This document shows, one piece after another, positions 25,756 to 34,234 of a stretch of 64,000 nt of DNA. The notes under the pieces are model-generated. The model saw only the letters and a list, made by a program, of their open reading frames with translations. It searched no databases and was not told the DNA's origin. Position 1 is the stretch's first letter; every line of letters begins with the position of its first letter. The stretch spans positions 2,339,501-2,403,500 of the forward strand of contig NZ_CP108393.1 of assembly GCF_035961655.1 (NCBI RefSeq), written 5' to 3'. Source of the DNA: Streptomyces sp. NBC_01317. Its GTDB lineage: Bacteria > Actinomycetota > Actinomycetes > Streptomycetales > Streptomycetaceae. The translations under genes and the position numbers were made by a program.

Positions 25756-26555
25756 CCGGCCAGGATCTCCCGGAAGGCGTGCGTTCCGACGTCGCGCAGA
25801 ACGCCCGTGTCTGGAACTACTGGCTGGGCGGCACGGACAACTATCCGGTCGACCGTACGGTGGGCGACCAGGTCACCAGCATGTATCCGTCCATCGGCGA
25901 AGTGGCGCGCGCCGACCGGGCGTTCCTCGGCCGCGTGGTCACCCATCTGACCCGGGACCTGGGCGTACGGCAGTTCCTGGACCTCGGCACCGGGCTGCCC
26001 ACCGCCGACCACACCCACCAGGTCGCCCAGCGGATCGCCCCCGAGTCGCGGGTCGTGTACGTCGACAACGACCCGACCGTGCTCGCCCTGGCCCGGGTAC
26101 TGCTCACCAGCACGCCCGAGGGCGCCACCACGTACCTGGACGAGGACGTCCACCACCCCGAGCGGATCCTCGCGGCCGTCGAACCGACCCTGGACCTGCG
26201 CCGTCCGGTCGCCGTGATGATGCTGGGGATCCTGAACTTCGTCATGGACACGGTGGAGGCCCGGTCGATCGTGGGCCGCCTGATGGACGCCGTACCGTCC
26301 GGCAGCTATCTGGTCCTCACCCACCCGACGCTGGAGCTGGGCGGCGGCGGGAACGCGGAGGCGATGCGGTTCTGGAACGAGCACGCGTCCCCGCGGATCG
26401 TGGCCCGCAGCCGCTCGAAGGTCCTGTCGCTGCTGAGCGGCCTGGAGCTGCTGCCGCCCGGCCTCGTCTCCTGCTCCCGCTGGCGTCCCGAGCCGAGCAT
26501 GGAGGACGGCGTGGGCGAGGTGGCGCAGTTCGGCGTGGTGGGGCGCAAGCCCTGA
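25752..26555 (+). CDS. SAM-dependent methyltransferase (DUF574 family)
   Basis: 267 aa. Opens with the family hallmark NARVWNYWLGGTDNYPVDR, followed by a Rossmann SAM site (FLDLGTGLPT near 77-86) and YVDNDPTVLA. This S-adenosyl methyltransferase family is greatly expanded in actinomycetes, usually with unknown substrates. GTG 25752 overlaps the GDPD stop by four bases, so the two are translationally coupled. Confidence 0.85.
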   Translation: MTGQDLPEGVRSDVAQNARVWNYWLGGTDNYPVDRTVGDQVTSMYPSIGEVARADRAFLGRVVTHLTRDLGVRQFLDLGTGLPTADHTHQVAQRIAPESRVVYVDNDPTVLALARVLLTSTPEGATTYLDEDVHHPERILAAVEPTLDLRRPVAVMMLGILNFVMDTVEARSIVGRLMDAVPSGSYLVLTHPTLELGGGGNAEAMRFWNEHASPRIVARSRSKVLSLLSGLELLPPGLVSCSRWRPEPSMEDGVGEVAQFGVVGRKP

Positions 26556-26596
26556 AGACACTCGGAGCCCTTCGCGGCCGGGCCGGTGCCTGGGGG

Positions 26597-27736
26597 GTGG
26601 ACCTCGGGATCGCGCTGCTCGTCCAGGCCGCGGTGACCATCCCGTTCGTCGTCCCGCGCGCCGCCTCGCTGCCGCCGGCCGACTGGCCCGCGTACGGCCT
26701 GACGACCCTGGGCGTCCTGCCGCTGGTGTGGCGGCGGCGCGCCCCGGTGACCGTCCTGCTGGCCGTGCTGGCGGCGCAGGTCCTGTACGAGGTCGCCTGG
26801 GACGGCCCCGGCCAGACGCTCCCGTACACCGCGCTGCTGGCGGTCTACACCGTGGCCGCGCTCTCCCCGGCGCGCAGGCGCCTGCCCACGGCCGCCCTGA
26901 CGCTCGTGCTCATCTTCCCGTCCGTCGCGCTCAACTCCGGTGAGGCGAGGGAGCTGTTGTTCTCGCTGCTCGTCTTCGGCGCGGCGTACGGCTTCGGCCG
27001 GCTGACGAGGATTCGCCAGGACTACACGGCGGCCGTCGAGGACCGGGCGGCGCAGCTGGAGCGGGCGAACCGGATCGAGGCCGAGCAGGCGACCGCGCGG
27101 GAACGGGCCCGGATCGCCCGGGAGATGCACGACATCCTGTCGCACGCCGTCAGTATCATGATCGTCCAGGCGGAGGCGGGTCCGGTGGCGGTACGGACAG
27201 CGCCCGAGCGCGCCGAGGCGGCGTTCGACGCGATCTCGGAAACGGGCCGCGACGCGATGGTGCAGCTGCGCAGGATGCTGGGTGTGCTCCGTGAGGGCGG
27301 GCCCGCCGAGGACCGAACCGCGCCCCTGCGCCCCCAGCCCACCCTGGCGGAGCTTCCCGGGCTGGTGGAGCGGGTCGCCGCGGGCGGGATCGAGATCACG
27401 CGCGTGACAGCCGGCCGGCCGCCGGTGCCGCTGTCGCTCGACACGGAGGCCACGGTCTACCGGGTGGTCCAGGAGGCGCTGACCAACGTGGTCAGGCATG
27501 CCGCCGCCGGCTCCGTCCTGATCCGGCTGGAGTACGGCCCCGACGCCCTGGACGTCACGGTCACCGACGACGGGCGCGGCCCCGGCGACTCCACGGGCCA
27601 CGGCCTGGTCGGGGTCCGCGAGCGGGTGGCCGCGCACGGCGGGACGGTCACGGCGGGCCCCGGTCCTGAGGGCGGAGGGTTCCGGCTGGCGGTACGGCTG
27701 CCGCTCGTGGACTCCCGGGCGGAGGTGGGGCGTTGA
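26597..27736 (+). CDS. Two-component sensor histidine kinase (NarL/DesK class)
   Basis: 379 aa. N-terminal membrane part with about four or five helices (1-135), a short coiled-coil (145-170), dimerisation/phosphoacceptor HisKA_3 domain with His178 in REMHDILSH, and an HATPase_c domain (VVQEALTNVVRHA, TDDGRG, GLVGVRERV). The sensed signal is unknown. GTG 26597 is the only reasonable start in frame. It overlaps the response-regulator start (TTGA). Confidence 0.88.
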   Translation: MDLGIALLVQAAVTIPFVVPRAASLPPADWPAYGLTTLGVLPLVWRRRAPVTVLLAVLAAQVLYEVAWDGPGQTLPYTALLAVYTVAALSPARRRLPTAALTLVLIFPSVALNSGEARELLFSLLVFGAAYGFGRLTRIRQDYTAAVEDRAAQLERANRIEAEQATARERARIAREMHDILSHAVSIMIVQAEAGPVAVRTAPERAEAAFDAISETGRDAMVQLRRMLGVLREGGPAEDRTAPLRPQPTLAELPGLVERVAAGGIEITRVTAGRPPVPLSLDTEATVYRVVQEALTNVVRHAAAGSVLIRLEYGPDALDVTVTDDGRGPGDSTGHGLVGVRERVAAHGGTVTAGPGPEGGGFRLAVRLPLVDSRAEVGR

Positions 27737-28500
27737 CGATCCGGGTGGTGGTGGCGGACGACCAGGAGCTGGTGCGCAGCGGGTTCGCGATGATCCTGGA
27801 CGCGCAGCCCGACATCGAGGTGGTGGCGGAGGCGGGCGACGGCGCGCAGGCCGTCGAGGCCGTACGGCGGCTGCGCCCCGAGGTGGCGCTGCTGGACGTC
27901 CGGATGCCGGGGACGGACGGTATCGAGGCGTGCCGGGCCATCACCGGGGCGGGCGGCTGCCGGACCGTCATGCTCACGACCTTCGATTCCGACGCGTACG
28001 TGTACGAGGCGCTGCACGCGGGCGCGAGCGGTTTCCTGCTCAAGGACGTCCGGCGGGACGATCTGGTGCACGCGGTACGGGTGGTGGCGGCGGGCGACTC
28101 GCTGCTGGCGCCGTCGGTGGCACGGCGGTTGGTCGAGGAGTACGTACGGCGGCCCCGGCCGGCGGCGGTCGTGCCCGGCGCGGGGCTGGGTGTCCTGACG
28201 GCCCGGGAGCGCGAGACGCTCCTCCATCTGGCGCGGGGGCTGTCGAACGCGGAGATCGCCGCCGCGCTCACCGTGAGCGAGCACACGGTGAAAACGCATG
28301 TGGGCCATGTGCTGGCGAAGTTGGGACTGCGGGACCGCATCCAGGCGGTCATCCGCGCGTACGAGACGGGACTGGTCGTCGCGGGCCGTCCCTCCGGCGG
28401 GGGAGACCGGGCCGCCGACTCCCCCGTACCGGCGAGGGATCGAGACGCCGAGAACCGCTCGGTCCGGCGATCCGCCGGGGCGCCGGGTTCCCCAGGATGA
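27733..28500 (+). CDS. LuxR/NarL-family response regulator
   Basis: 255 aa. Receiver domain with acidic pair Asp9-Asp10, phosphoacceptor Asp55 (ALLDVRMPG) and Lys in GFLLKDV; LuxR helix-turn-helix at about 155-205 (LTARERETLLHLARGLSNAE). A disordered basic tail of about 30 residues follows. TTG start overlapping the kinase stop. Partner of the upstream kinase; its target may be the adjacent hydrolase (inference). Confidence 0.9.
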   Translation: MTIRVVVADDQELVRSGFAMILDAQPDIEVVAEAGDGAQAVEAVRRLRPEVALLDVRMPGTDGIEACRAITGAGGCRTVMLTTFDSDAYVYEALHAGASGFLLKDVRRDDLVHAVRVVAAGDSLLAPSVARRLVEEYVRRPRPAAVVPGAGLGVLTARERETLLHLARGLSNAEIAAALTVSEHTVKTHVGHVLAKLGLRDRIQAVIRAYETGLVVAGRPSGGGDRAADSPVPARDRDAENRSVRRSAGAPGSPG

Positions 28501-28540
28501 GGAGTGCCAGCACGTCGGCCCCTCACCTGGAGACCACGCC

Positions 28541-29737
28541 ATGAACGCCCGTACCAGAACCGCCCTGGCCACCGCACTGATCCTGGGGATCGCGGCGGGT
28601 CCCCCGGCCCCGGCCGCGCTCGCCACGGCGGACAGCTCGCGCCACGCGGCCGGCGCCGGCACCCGCGCCGAAGCGCCCGACGCCGCGGCCCTGCTCGCCG
28701 CCCTCGCCGGACTCCCGGACTCCGACTCCACCGCCGCGCTCGTCCGGGTCGGTGGCACGGACGGCGTCTGGCGCGGCAGCGCGGGGGTGCACGATCTGGT
28801 CTCGGGCGCGGCCGCCGACCCGCACGCCCGCTTCCGGGCGGGTTCGGTGACGAAGGTGTTCACGGCCGCGGTGGTGCTCCAGCTGGCAGCCGAGCACAAG
28901 GTCGACCTCGGCCGGACGATCCGCTCCTACCTGCCGGACCTGGTCCCCTCGGCGTACGGGCAGGTGACCGTACGGCAGTTGCTCGACCACACCAGCGGGA
29001 TACCGGCGGCCGACCTGCCGGGGACCACCCCCGAGGAGCGCTACGCGCACCGCTTCGACCTCCACGACCCCAGGGACATGGCGGCCTCGGCCCTCGCGGA
29101 GGAGCCGGAGTTCGCGCCGGGCGCGCAGCAGCACTACCTCAACATCAACTACACCCTGCTGGGCCTGCTGACCGAGAAGGTCACCGGCCGCCCCTTCGCC
29201 GACGAGGCCACCCGCCGGGTGCTGCGTCCGCTCGGGCTGCGCGACACGTACTTCCCCGGCGCCGATCCGCGGATCAGCGGCCCGCACAACCACGGCTACC
29301 AGTCCTTCCCCCTCCCCGGCGGGGGCACGGAGCTGCGCGACGTGACGGTGTGGGGCGCCACGGAGTCCTGGGCGGCGGGCGACCTCATCTCCAGTACGGC
29401 GGACCTGGAGCGCTTCGTCCGGGCGCTGTTCCGGGGGCGGGTCGTCCCCCGGCCGCAGCTGGCGGAGATGTTCACGCTGCCCGGCGGGTCCGTGCGCCAG
29501 TACGGCTCGGGCGAGCCGGCCGCGTACAGCGCGGGGCTGTCGGTCATCACGCTCGGGGGCCGTCAGGTGTGGGGCAAGACCGGGAGCCGCTGGGGCTACA
29601 CCACGGCGATCGCCGCGACCCGCGACCTCTCGCGCACGCTCGTCTACAGCGTCAACGCGACGGACGCGAAGGGCGAGGGGATGAACCCGAGGGCGCTGTC
29701 GCTGATGGTGGCGGCGTTCGGGGAGCCGTCCGCGTAA
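28541..29737 (+). CDS. Secreted serine hydrolase, beta-lactamase/D-Ala-D-Ala carboxypeptidase class
   Basis: 398 aa. Signal peptide (1-30, cleavage near ALATA), then a class C-like beta-lactamase domain with nucleophile Ser102 and Lys105 in SVTK, YLN and a KTG box (WGKTGSRWG). Probable peptidoglycan D,D-peptidase or esterase. ATG 28541 with GGAG 8 bp upstream. Lies 40 bp after the response regulator, hence possibly controlled by that two-component system. Confidence 0.83.
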   Translation: MNARTRTALATALILGIAAGPPAPAALATADSSRHAAGAGTRAEAPDAAALLAALAGLPDSDSTAALVRVGGTDGVWRGSAGVHDLVSGAAADPHARFRAGSVTKVFTAAVVLQLAAEHKVDLGRTIRSYLPDLVPSAYGQVTVRQLLDHTSGIPAADLPGTTPEERYAHRFDLHDPRDMAASALAEEPEFAPGAQQHYLNINYTLLGLLTEKVTGRPFADEATRRVLRPLGLRDTYFPGADPRISGPHNHGYQSFPLPGGGTELRDVTVWGATESWAAGDLISSTADLERFVRALFRGRVVPRPQLAEMFTLPGGSVRQYGSGEPAAYSAGLSVITLGGRQVWGKTGSRWGYTTAIAATRDLSRTLVYSVNATDAKGEGMNPRALSLMVAAFGEPSA

Positions 29738-29756
29738 AGGCACACAAGACGCAGGC

Positions 29757-29790
29757 GAACGCCCGGTCGCCGTCCCGCGACCGGGCGTTC
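29757..29790. terminator. Bidirectional hairpin terminator
   Basis: Perfect 13-bp inverted repeat (29757-29769 and 29778-29790, 8-nt loop) in the gap between the convergent hydrolase and aldehyde dehydrogenase genes. No T-run. Confidence 0.75.
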
Positions 29791-29816
29791 ACCGCCACGC
29801 CGGATCCCCGCTGTCG

Positions 29817-31256
29817 TCAGCTGTCGAGCGACGTCATGACGTGCTTGATACGGGTGTAGTCGTCGAAGCCGTACCCGGAGAGGTCCTTGCCGTACCCGGA
29901 CTGCTTGAACCCGCCGTGCGGCATCTCGGCGACCAGCGGGATGTGCGTGTTGATCCACACACAGCCGAAGTCCAGCGCCTTCGACATCCGCATCGCGCGG
30001 CCGTGGTCCTTCGTCCACACGGACGACGCGAGGGCGAAGTCGACGCCGTTCGCGTACTCCACGGCCTGCTCCTCGTCCGTGAAGGACTGGACGGTGATGA
30101 CGGGGCCGAAGACCTCGTGCTGGACGATCTCGTCGTCCTGCCGGAGCCCGGAGACGACGGTCGCGGCGTAGAAGTACCCCTGGTCACCGACGCGGTGGCC
30201 GCCCGCCTGGACCTTGGCGTGCGCGGGCAGCCGCTCGATGAAGCCCGAGACGTGGGCGAGCTGGTTCGCGTTGTTGAGCGGACCGTAGAGCACGTCCTCG
30301 TCGTCCGCCGCGCCCGTCTTGGTGTCGGCGGCGGCCTTGGCGAGGGCCGTCACGAACTCGTCGTGGATCGACTCGTGGACGAGGACCCGGCAGGCGGCCG
30401 TACAGTCCTGGCCCGCGTTGAAGTATCCCGCCACCGCGATGTCCTCGACGGCCTTCGCGATGTCGACGTCCTCGAACACGACGACCGGCGCCTTGCCGCC
30501 CAGCTCCAGGTGGACCCGCTTGACGTCCTTGGCCGCCGACGCGGCGACCTGGGAGCCGGCCCGTACGGAACCGGTGATGGACGCCATCGCCGGGGTGGGG
30601 TGCTCGACCATCAGCCGGCCGCTGTCCCGGTCGCCGCACAGGACGTTGAAGACGCCCTTGGGGACGATCGCGCCGATGATCTCGGCCAGGAGCAGCGTCG
30701 AGGCGGGGGTGGTGTCCGACGGCTTGAGGACCACCGTGTTGCCGGCCGCGAGGGCGGGCGCGAACTTCCACACGGCCATCATCATCGGGTAGTTCCAGGG
30801 CGCGACCTGCGCGACGACGCCGAGGGGCTCGCGCCGTACGAAGGAGGTCAGCCCCTCCATGTACTCGCCGGCCGAGCGGCCTTCGAGCATCCGGGCGGCG
30901 CCCGCGAAGAAGCGGATCTGGTCGACCATGGGCGGGATCTCTTCGGTACGGGTCAGCTCCAGCGGCTTGCCCGTGTTCTCCGACTCGGCCGCGATCAGCT
31001 CCTCCGCCCGCTCCTCGACGGCGTCCGCGATCGCGAGCAGGACCTTCTGGCGCTCGGCGGGGGTGGCGTCGCGCCAGGCCGGGAAGGCGGCCGCGGCGGC
31101 CTCCATGGCGGCGTCGACGTCGGCCTGGCCCGAGAGCGGCGACGTGGCGTACACCTCGCCCGTGGCCGGGTTGACCACCTCGATGGTCCGCCCGTCGGCG
31201 GCGTCCCGGAACTCCCCGTTGATGTAGTTACGCAGACGGCGCGGTTCGGTGGTCAC
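29817..31256 (-). CDS. Gamma-aminobutyraldehyde-type dehydrogenase, second copy
   Basis: 479-aa ALDH with expected catalytic Cys285 (AGQDCTAACR) and Glu251 (LELGGKAP). It closely resembles the operon-leading enzyme at 20535-22052. I chose GTG 31256 over GTG 31262 because AGGAGG is 6 bp before the former and directly touches the latter. Transcribed divergently from the Lrp regulator and class III aminotransferase, which together form a transaminase route from putrescine or another diamine to GABA. Confidence 0.88.
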   Translation of the reverse strand: MTTEPRRLRNYINGEFRDAADGRTIEVVNPATGEVYATSPLSGQADVDAAMEAAAAAFPAWRDATPAERQKVLLAIADAVEERAEELIAAESENTGKPLELTRTEEIPPMVDQIRFFAGAARMLEGRSAGEYMEGLTSFVRREPLGVVAQVAPWNYPMMMAVWKFAPALAAGNTVVLKPSDTTPASTLLLAEIIGAIVPKGVFNVLCGDRDSGRLMVEHPTPAMASITGSVRAGSQVAASAAKDVKRVHLELGGKAPVVVFEDVDIAKAVEDIAVAGYFNAGQDCTAACRVLVHESIHDEFVTALAKAAADTKTGAADDEDVLYGPLNNANQLAHVSGFIERLPAHAKVQAGGHRVGDQGYFYAATVVSGLRQDDEIVQHEVFGPVITVQSFTDEEQAVEYANGVDFALASSVWTKDHGRAMRMSKALDFGCVWINTHIPLVAEMPHGGFKQSGYGKDLSGYGFDDYTRIKHVMTSLDS

Positions 31257-31369
31257 TGCCACCCTCCTGTCAGATGTCCTGTTGTCCTGCGGTCAGATGT
31301 CCGGTGTCCGGTGGGTGAGACACCCAGCCTAATCGTTCGGTCGACGCTTTCGACAGGCCCGACCCCCAT

Positions 31370-31388
31370 CAACTTCGGATTCGGTTCT
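31370..31388. promoter_or_regulatory. Candidate Lrp-type operator in the divergent region
   Basis: CAACTTCGGATTCGGTT matches the site at 22180 at 13 of 17 positions (CAAC-N3-GGATTC-N-GTT). It sits in the ~200-bp divergent region between the aldehyde dehydrogenase and Lrp genes; a further AACAACGAATTTC stretch lies at about 31402-31414. Confidence 0.45.
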
Positions 31389-31454
31389 CCTGGGGTCCCG
31401 TAACAACGAATTTCATCGCTACAGGGTTGCGGGACGGTCGAGTCGCAGTGCACA

Positions 31455-31967
31455 GTGAGCTGCGTGGCCAGTCGCAGCGCAGATCCCAGACCAGAGTCCA
31501 GGAGCGGGAACGGATCCTCCGCCTCCATCGATGCCGTGTCCCTCGCGATCATCGAACAGCTCCAGGAGGACGGCCGGCGCTCCTACGCGGCGATCGGCAA
31601 GGCCGTCGGACTCTCCGAAGCGGCCGTGCGCCAGCGGGTGCAGAAGCTGCTGGACCAGGGCGTGATGCAGATCGTCGCCGTCACCGACCCGCTCACCGTC
31701 GGCTTCCGGCGGCAGGCGATGGTCGGCGTCAACGTCGAGGGCGACATGGACGCGGTGGCCGACGCGCTGGCGGCGATGGACGAGTGCGAGTACGTGGTGA
31801 TGACCGCGGGCTCCTTCGACCTGATGGTGGAGATCGTCTGCGAGGACGACGAACACCTGCTGGAAGTGATCAACAAAAGGATCCGCGCGCTCCCCGGCGT
31901 GCGCTCCACCGAGAGCTTCATCTACCTCAAGTTGAAGAAGCAGACCTACATGTGGGGAACCCGATAG
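31455..31967 (+). CDS. Lrp/AsnC-family transcriptional regulator
   Basis: About 170 aa: N-terminal helix-turn-helix (about 25-75, AAIGKAVGLSEAAVRQRVQKL) and C-terminal RAM/ligand domain. GTG 31455 has no clear ribosome site, and the first ~22 residues are not typical of the family, so a later start such as GTG 31464 is possible. It ends 2 bp before the aminotransferase start, so the two are cotranscribed; probable local regulator of amine catabolism. Confidence 0.85.
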   Translation: MSCVASRSADPRPESRSGNGSSASIDAVSLAIIEQLQEDGRRSYAAIGKAVGLSEAAVRQRVQKLLDQGVMQIVAVTDPLTVGFRRQAMVGVNVEGDMDAVADALAAMDECEYVVMTAGSFDLMVEIVCEDDEHLLEVINKRIRALPGVRSTESFIYLKLKKQTYMWGTR

Positions 31968-31969
31968 TC

Positions 31970-33331
31970 GTGAGCAAGGACCTCTCCAAGACCGCGTACG
32001 ACCACCTGTGGATGCACTTCACCCGCATGTCGTCGTACAAGAACGCACCCGTGCCCACCATCGTGCGGGGCGAGGGCACCTACATCTACGACGACACGGG
32101 CAAGCGCTACCTCGACGGCCTCTCCGGGCTGTTCGTGGTCAACGCCGGCCACGGCCGTCACGAGCTGGCCGAGACCGCCTACAAGCAGGCGCAGGAGCTG
32201 GCGTTCTTCCCGATCTGGTCGTACGCCCACCCGAACGCGGTGGAGCTGGCCGAGCGGCTGGCCCACTACGCGCCCGGCGACCTCAACAAGGTCTTCTTCA
32301 CCACGGGCGGCGGTGAGGCGGTCGAGACCGCCTGGAAGCTCGCCAAGCAGTACTTCAAACTGACCGGCAAGCCGACCAAGTACAAGGTCATCTCCCGCGC
32401 GGTGGCCTACCACGGCACCCCGCAGGGCGCCCTGTCCATCACCGGACTGCCCGCGCTCAAGGCGCCCTTCGAGCCGCTGGTCCCCGGCGCGCACAAGGTC
32501 GTCAACACCAACATCTACCGCGCGCCGATATTCGGGGACGACCCGGAGGCGTACGGCCGCTGGTGCGCCGACCAGATCGAGCAGGAGATCCTCTTCGAGG
32601 GCCCCGAGACGGTCGCGGCGGTCTTCCTGGAGCCGGTGCAGAACGCGGGCGGCTGCTTCCCGCCGCCGCCCGGGTACTTCCGGCGGGTCCGCGAGATCTG
32701 CGACCAGTACGACGTGCTGCTCGTCTCCGACGAGGTCATCTGCGCGTTCGGGCGGCTCGGCACGATGTTCGCGTGCGACAAGTTCGACTACGTACCCGAC
32801 ATGATCACCTGCGCGAAGGGCATGACGTCGGGCTACTCCCCGATCGGCGCCTGCATCATCTCCGACCGGCTCGCCGAACCGTTCTACGAGGGTGACAACA
32901 CCTTCCTGCACGGCTACACGTTCGGCGGCCACCCGGTCTCGGCGGCGGTGGGCCTGGCCAACCTCGACATCTTCGAGCGCGAGGGCCTCAACCAGCACGT
33001 CCTCGACCACGAGGGCGCGTTCTTCGACACCCTCAAGAAGCTCCACGACCTGCCGATCGTCGGCGACGTCCGCGGCAACGGGTTCTTCTACGGCATCGAG
33101 CTGGTGAAGGACAAGGCGACGAAGGAGACGTTCACCGACGAGGAGACCGAGCGTGTCCTGTACGGGTTCCTCTCCAAGGAGCTGTTCGACCGCGGCCTGT
33201 ACTGCCGGGCCGACGACCGGGGGGACCCGGTGGTCCAGCTGGCGCCCCCGCTGATCTCCGACCAGTCGACGTTCGACGAGATCGAGGGGATCCTGCGGTC
33301 GGTGCTGACGGAGGCGTGGACGAAGCTCTGA
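31970..33331 (+). CDS. Class III aminotransferase (putrescine/beta-alanine-pyruvate type)
   Basis: 453-aa PLP enzyme with Lys283 (ITCAKGMTSGYSP), the phosphate-binding TTGGGEAVETAWK near 111-123 and VSDEVICAFGR near 252-262. The CysAlaLys context and GYSP resemble omega-amine:pyruvate transaminases rather than GabT. It probably converts putrescine or beta-alanine to an aldehyde, which the divergent dehydrogenase would oxidise. GTG 31970 just after the regulator's stop. Confidence 0.87.
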   Translation: MSKDLSKTAYDHLWMHFTRMSSYKNAPVPTIVRGEGTYIYDDTGKRYLDGLSGLFVVNAGHGRHELAETAYKQAQELAFFPIWSYAHPNAVELAERLAHYAPGDLNKVFFTTGGGEAVETAWKLAKQYFKLTGKPTKYKVISRAVAYHGTPQGALSITGLPALKAPFEPLVPGAHKVVNTNIYRAPIFGDDPEAYGRWCADQIEQEILFEGPETVAAVFLEPVQNAGGCFPPPPGYFRRVREICDQYDVLLVSDEVICAFGRLGTMFACDKFDYVPDMITCAKGMTSGYSPIGACIISDRLAEPFYEGDNTFLHGYTFGGHPVSAAVGLANLDIFEREGLNQHVLDHEGAFFDTLKKLHDLPIVGDVRGNGFFYGIELVKDKATKETFTDEETERVLYGFLSKELFDRGLYCRADDRGDPVVQLAPPLISDQSTFDEIEGILRSVLTEAWTKL

Positions 33332-33384
33332 TCATCCCCTCGACCGCTGAGCATCTGATAGCGCTGAGCGTCTGATCGTATCGA

Positions 33385-33430
33385 CGGCCCGGGTGACCCC
33401 TTTCGAGTGAGAAGGGTGGCATCCGGGCCG
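33385..33430 (+). terminator. Hairpin terminator after the aminotransferase
   Basis: Outer arms CGGCCCGG (33385-33392) and CCGGGCCG (33423-33430) pair perfectly, with further near-pairing ACCCCTT/AAGGGT inside and a short loop. A diverged tandem pair of GCTGAGC-R-TCTGAT lies just upstream (33346-33377). Confidence 0.6.
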
Positions 33431-33505
33431 TGTGCTGTGCGCGCACCCGGTCCGGGTTACCTACCGTGCCGAGAGACCGATCCGACCGAGGTGGAGGTGT
33501 GCGCC

Positions 33506-34234
33506 ATGGTGGCCCCGCCGGACAACGACGTGCTCTGGGCTCGTTCCCTGCACTACTCCCACAACGGCTCGCCCGCCCTCACCGGTGTCTCGCTGGGCGT
33601 GCGCGAGGGCGACATCCTCGCTGTGAACGGCCCGCGCGGCAGCGGCAAGTCGACGCTGCTGCGCTGTCTGTCCGGCCAACTGGTGCCGGACCAGGGCGAG
33701 GTCTGGTTCAACAGCTCGCCCGTGCACACCATGAACGCGGTCCTGCGCGAACGCCTGCGCCGCGACCGCTTCAGCTGGATCGACCCGGAGCCGTGCCTCG
33801 TCCCCGAGCTGAGCGCCTGGGAGAACGCGGCCCTGCCCCTGCTGATGCGCGGCGCCGGCCACCGCGCGGCCAAGACCGCCGCGATGGAGTGGCTGGAGCG
33901 CCTGGACATCGGCGCGTGCGCCCGTAAACGACCGCACGCCCTGCTCCAGGGCCAGCGCCAGCGGGTCGCCGTCGCGCGGGCCCTGGTGACCAAGCCGTCG
34001 GTGCTCTTCGCCGACGAACCGACCGCGCCCCTGCACCAGGCGGACCGGGCCCAGGTGCTCCGTACGCTGACCACCGCCGCCCGCTCGCACCGCATCACGG
34101 TGGTGCTGGCGACCCTGGACGCGGAGGTCGCGACCCTCGCCGACCGTACGGTCTCGCTGCTCGACGGCCGGCGGGTGGGCTCCCTCCAGCCGTCCGAGGC
34201 GGAAGGCCAGGACGCGTGCTCTCTCTCCGTCTGA
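33506..34234 (+). CDS. ABC transporter ATP-binding protein with atypical signature
   Basis: 242 aa, LolD/MacB-like size. Walker A GPRGSGKST and Walker B SVLFADEP are intact, but the signature motif reads LLQGQRQR instead of LSGGQ, and the H-loop has Thr-Leu-Asp (ATLD) where THD is usual. ATPase activity may be altered. ATG 33506 has GGAGG 8 bp upstream. Overlaps the permease start by 19 bp, so they are one transcript. Confidence 0.83.
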   Translation: MVAPPDNDVLWARSLHYSHNGSPALTGVSLGVREGDILAVNGPRGSGKSTLLRCLSGQLVPDQGEVWFNSSPVHTMNAVLRERLRRDRFSWIDPEPCLVPELSAWENAALPLLMRGAGHRAAKTAAMEWLERLDIGACARKRPHALLQGQRQRVAVARALVTKPSVLFADEPTAPLHQADRAQVLRTLTTAARSHRITVVLATLDAEVATLADRTVSLLDGRRVGSLQPSEAEGQDACSLSV

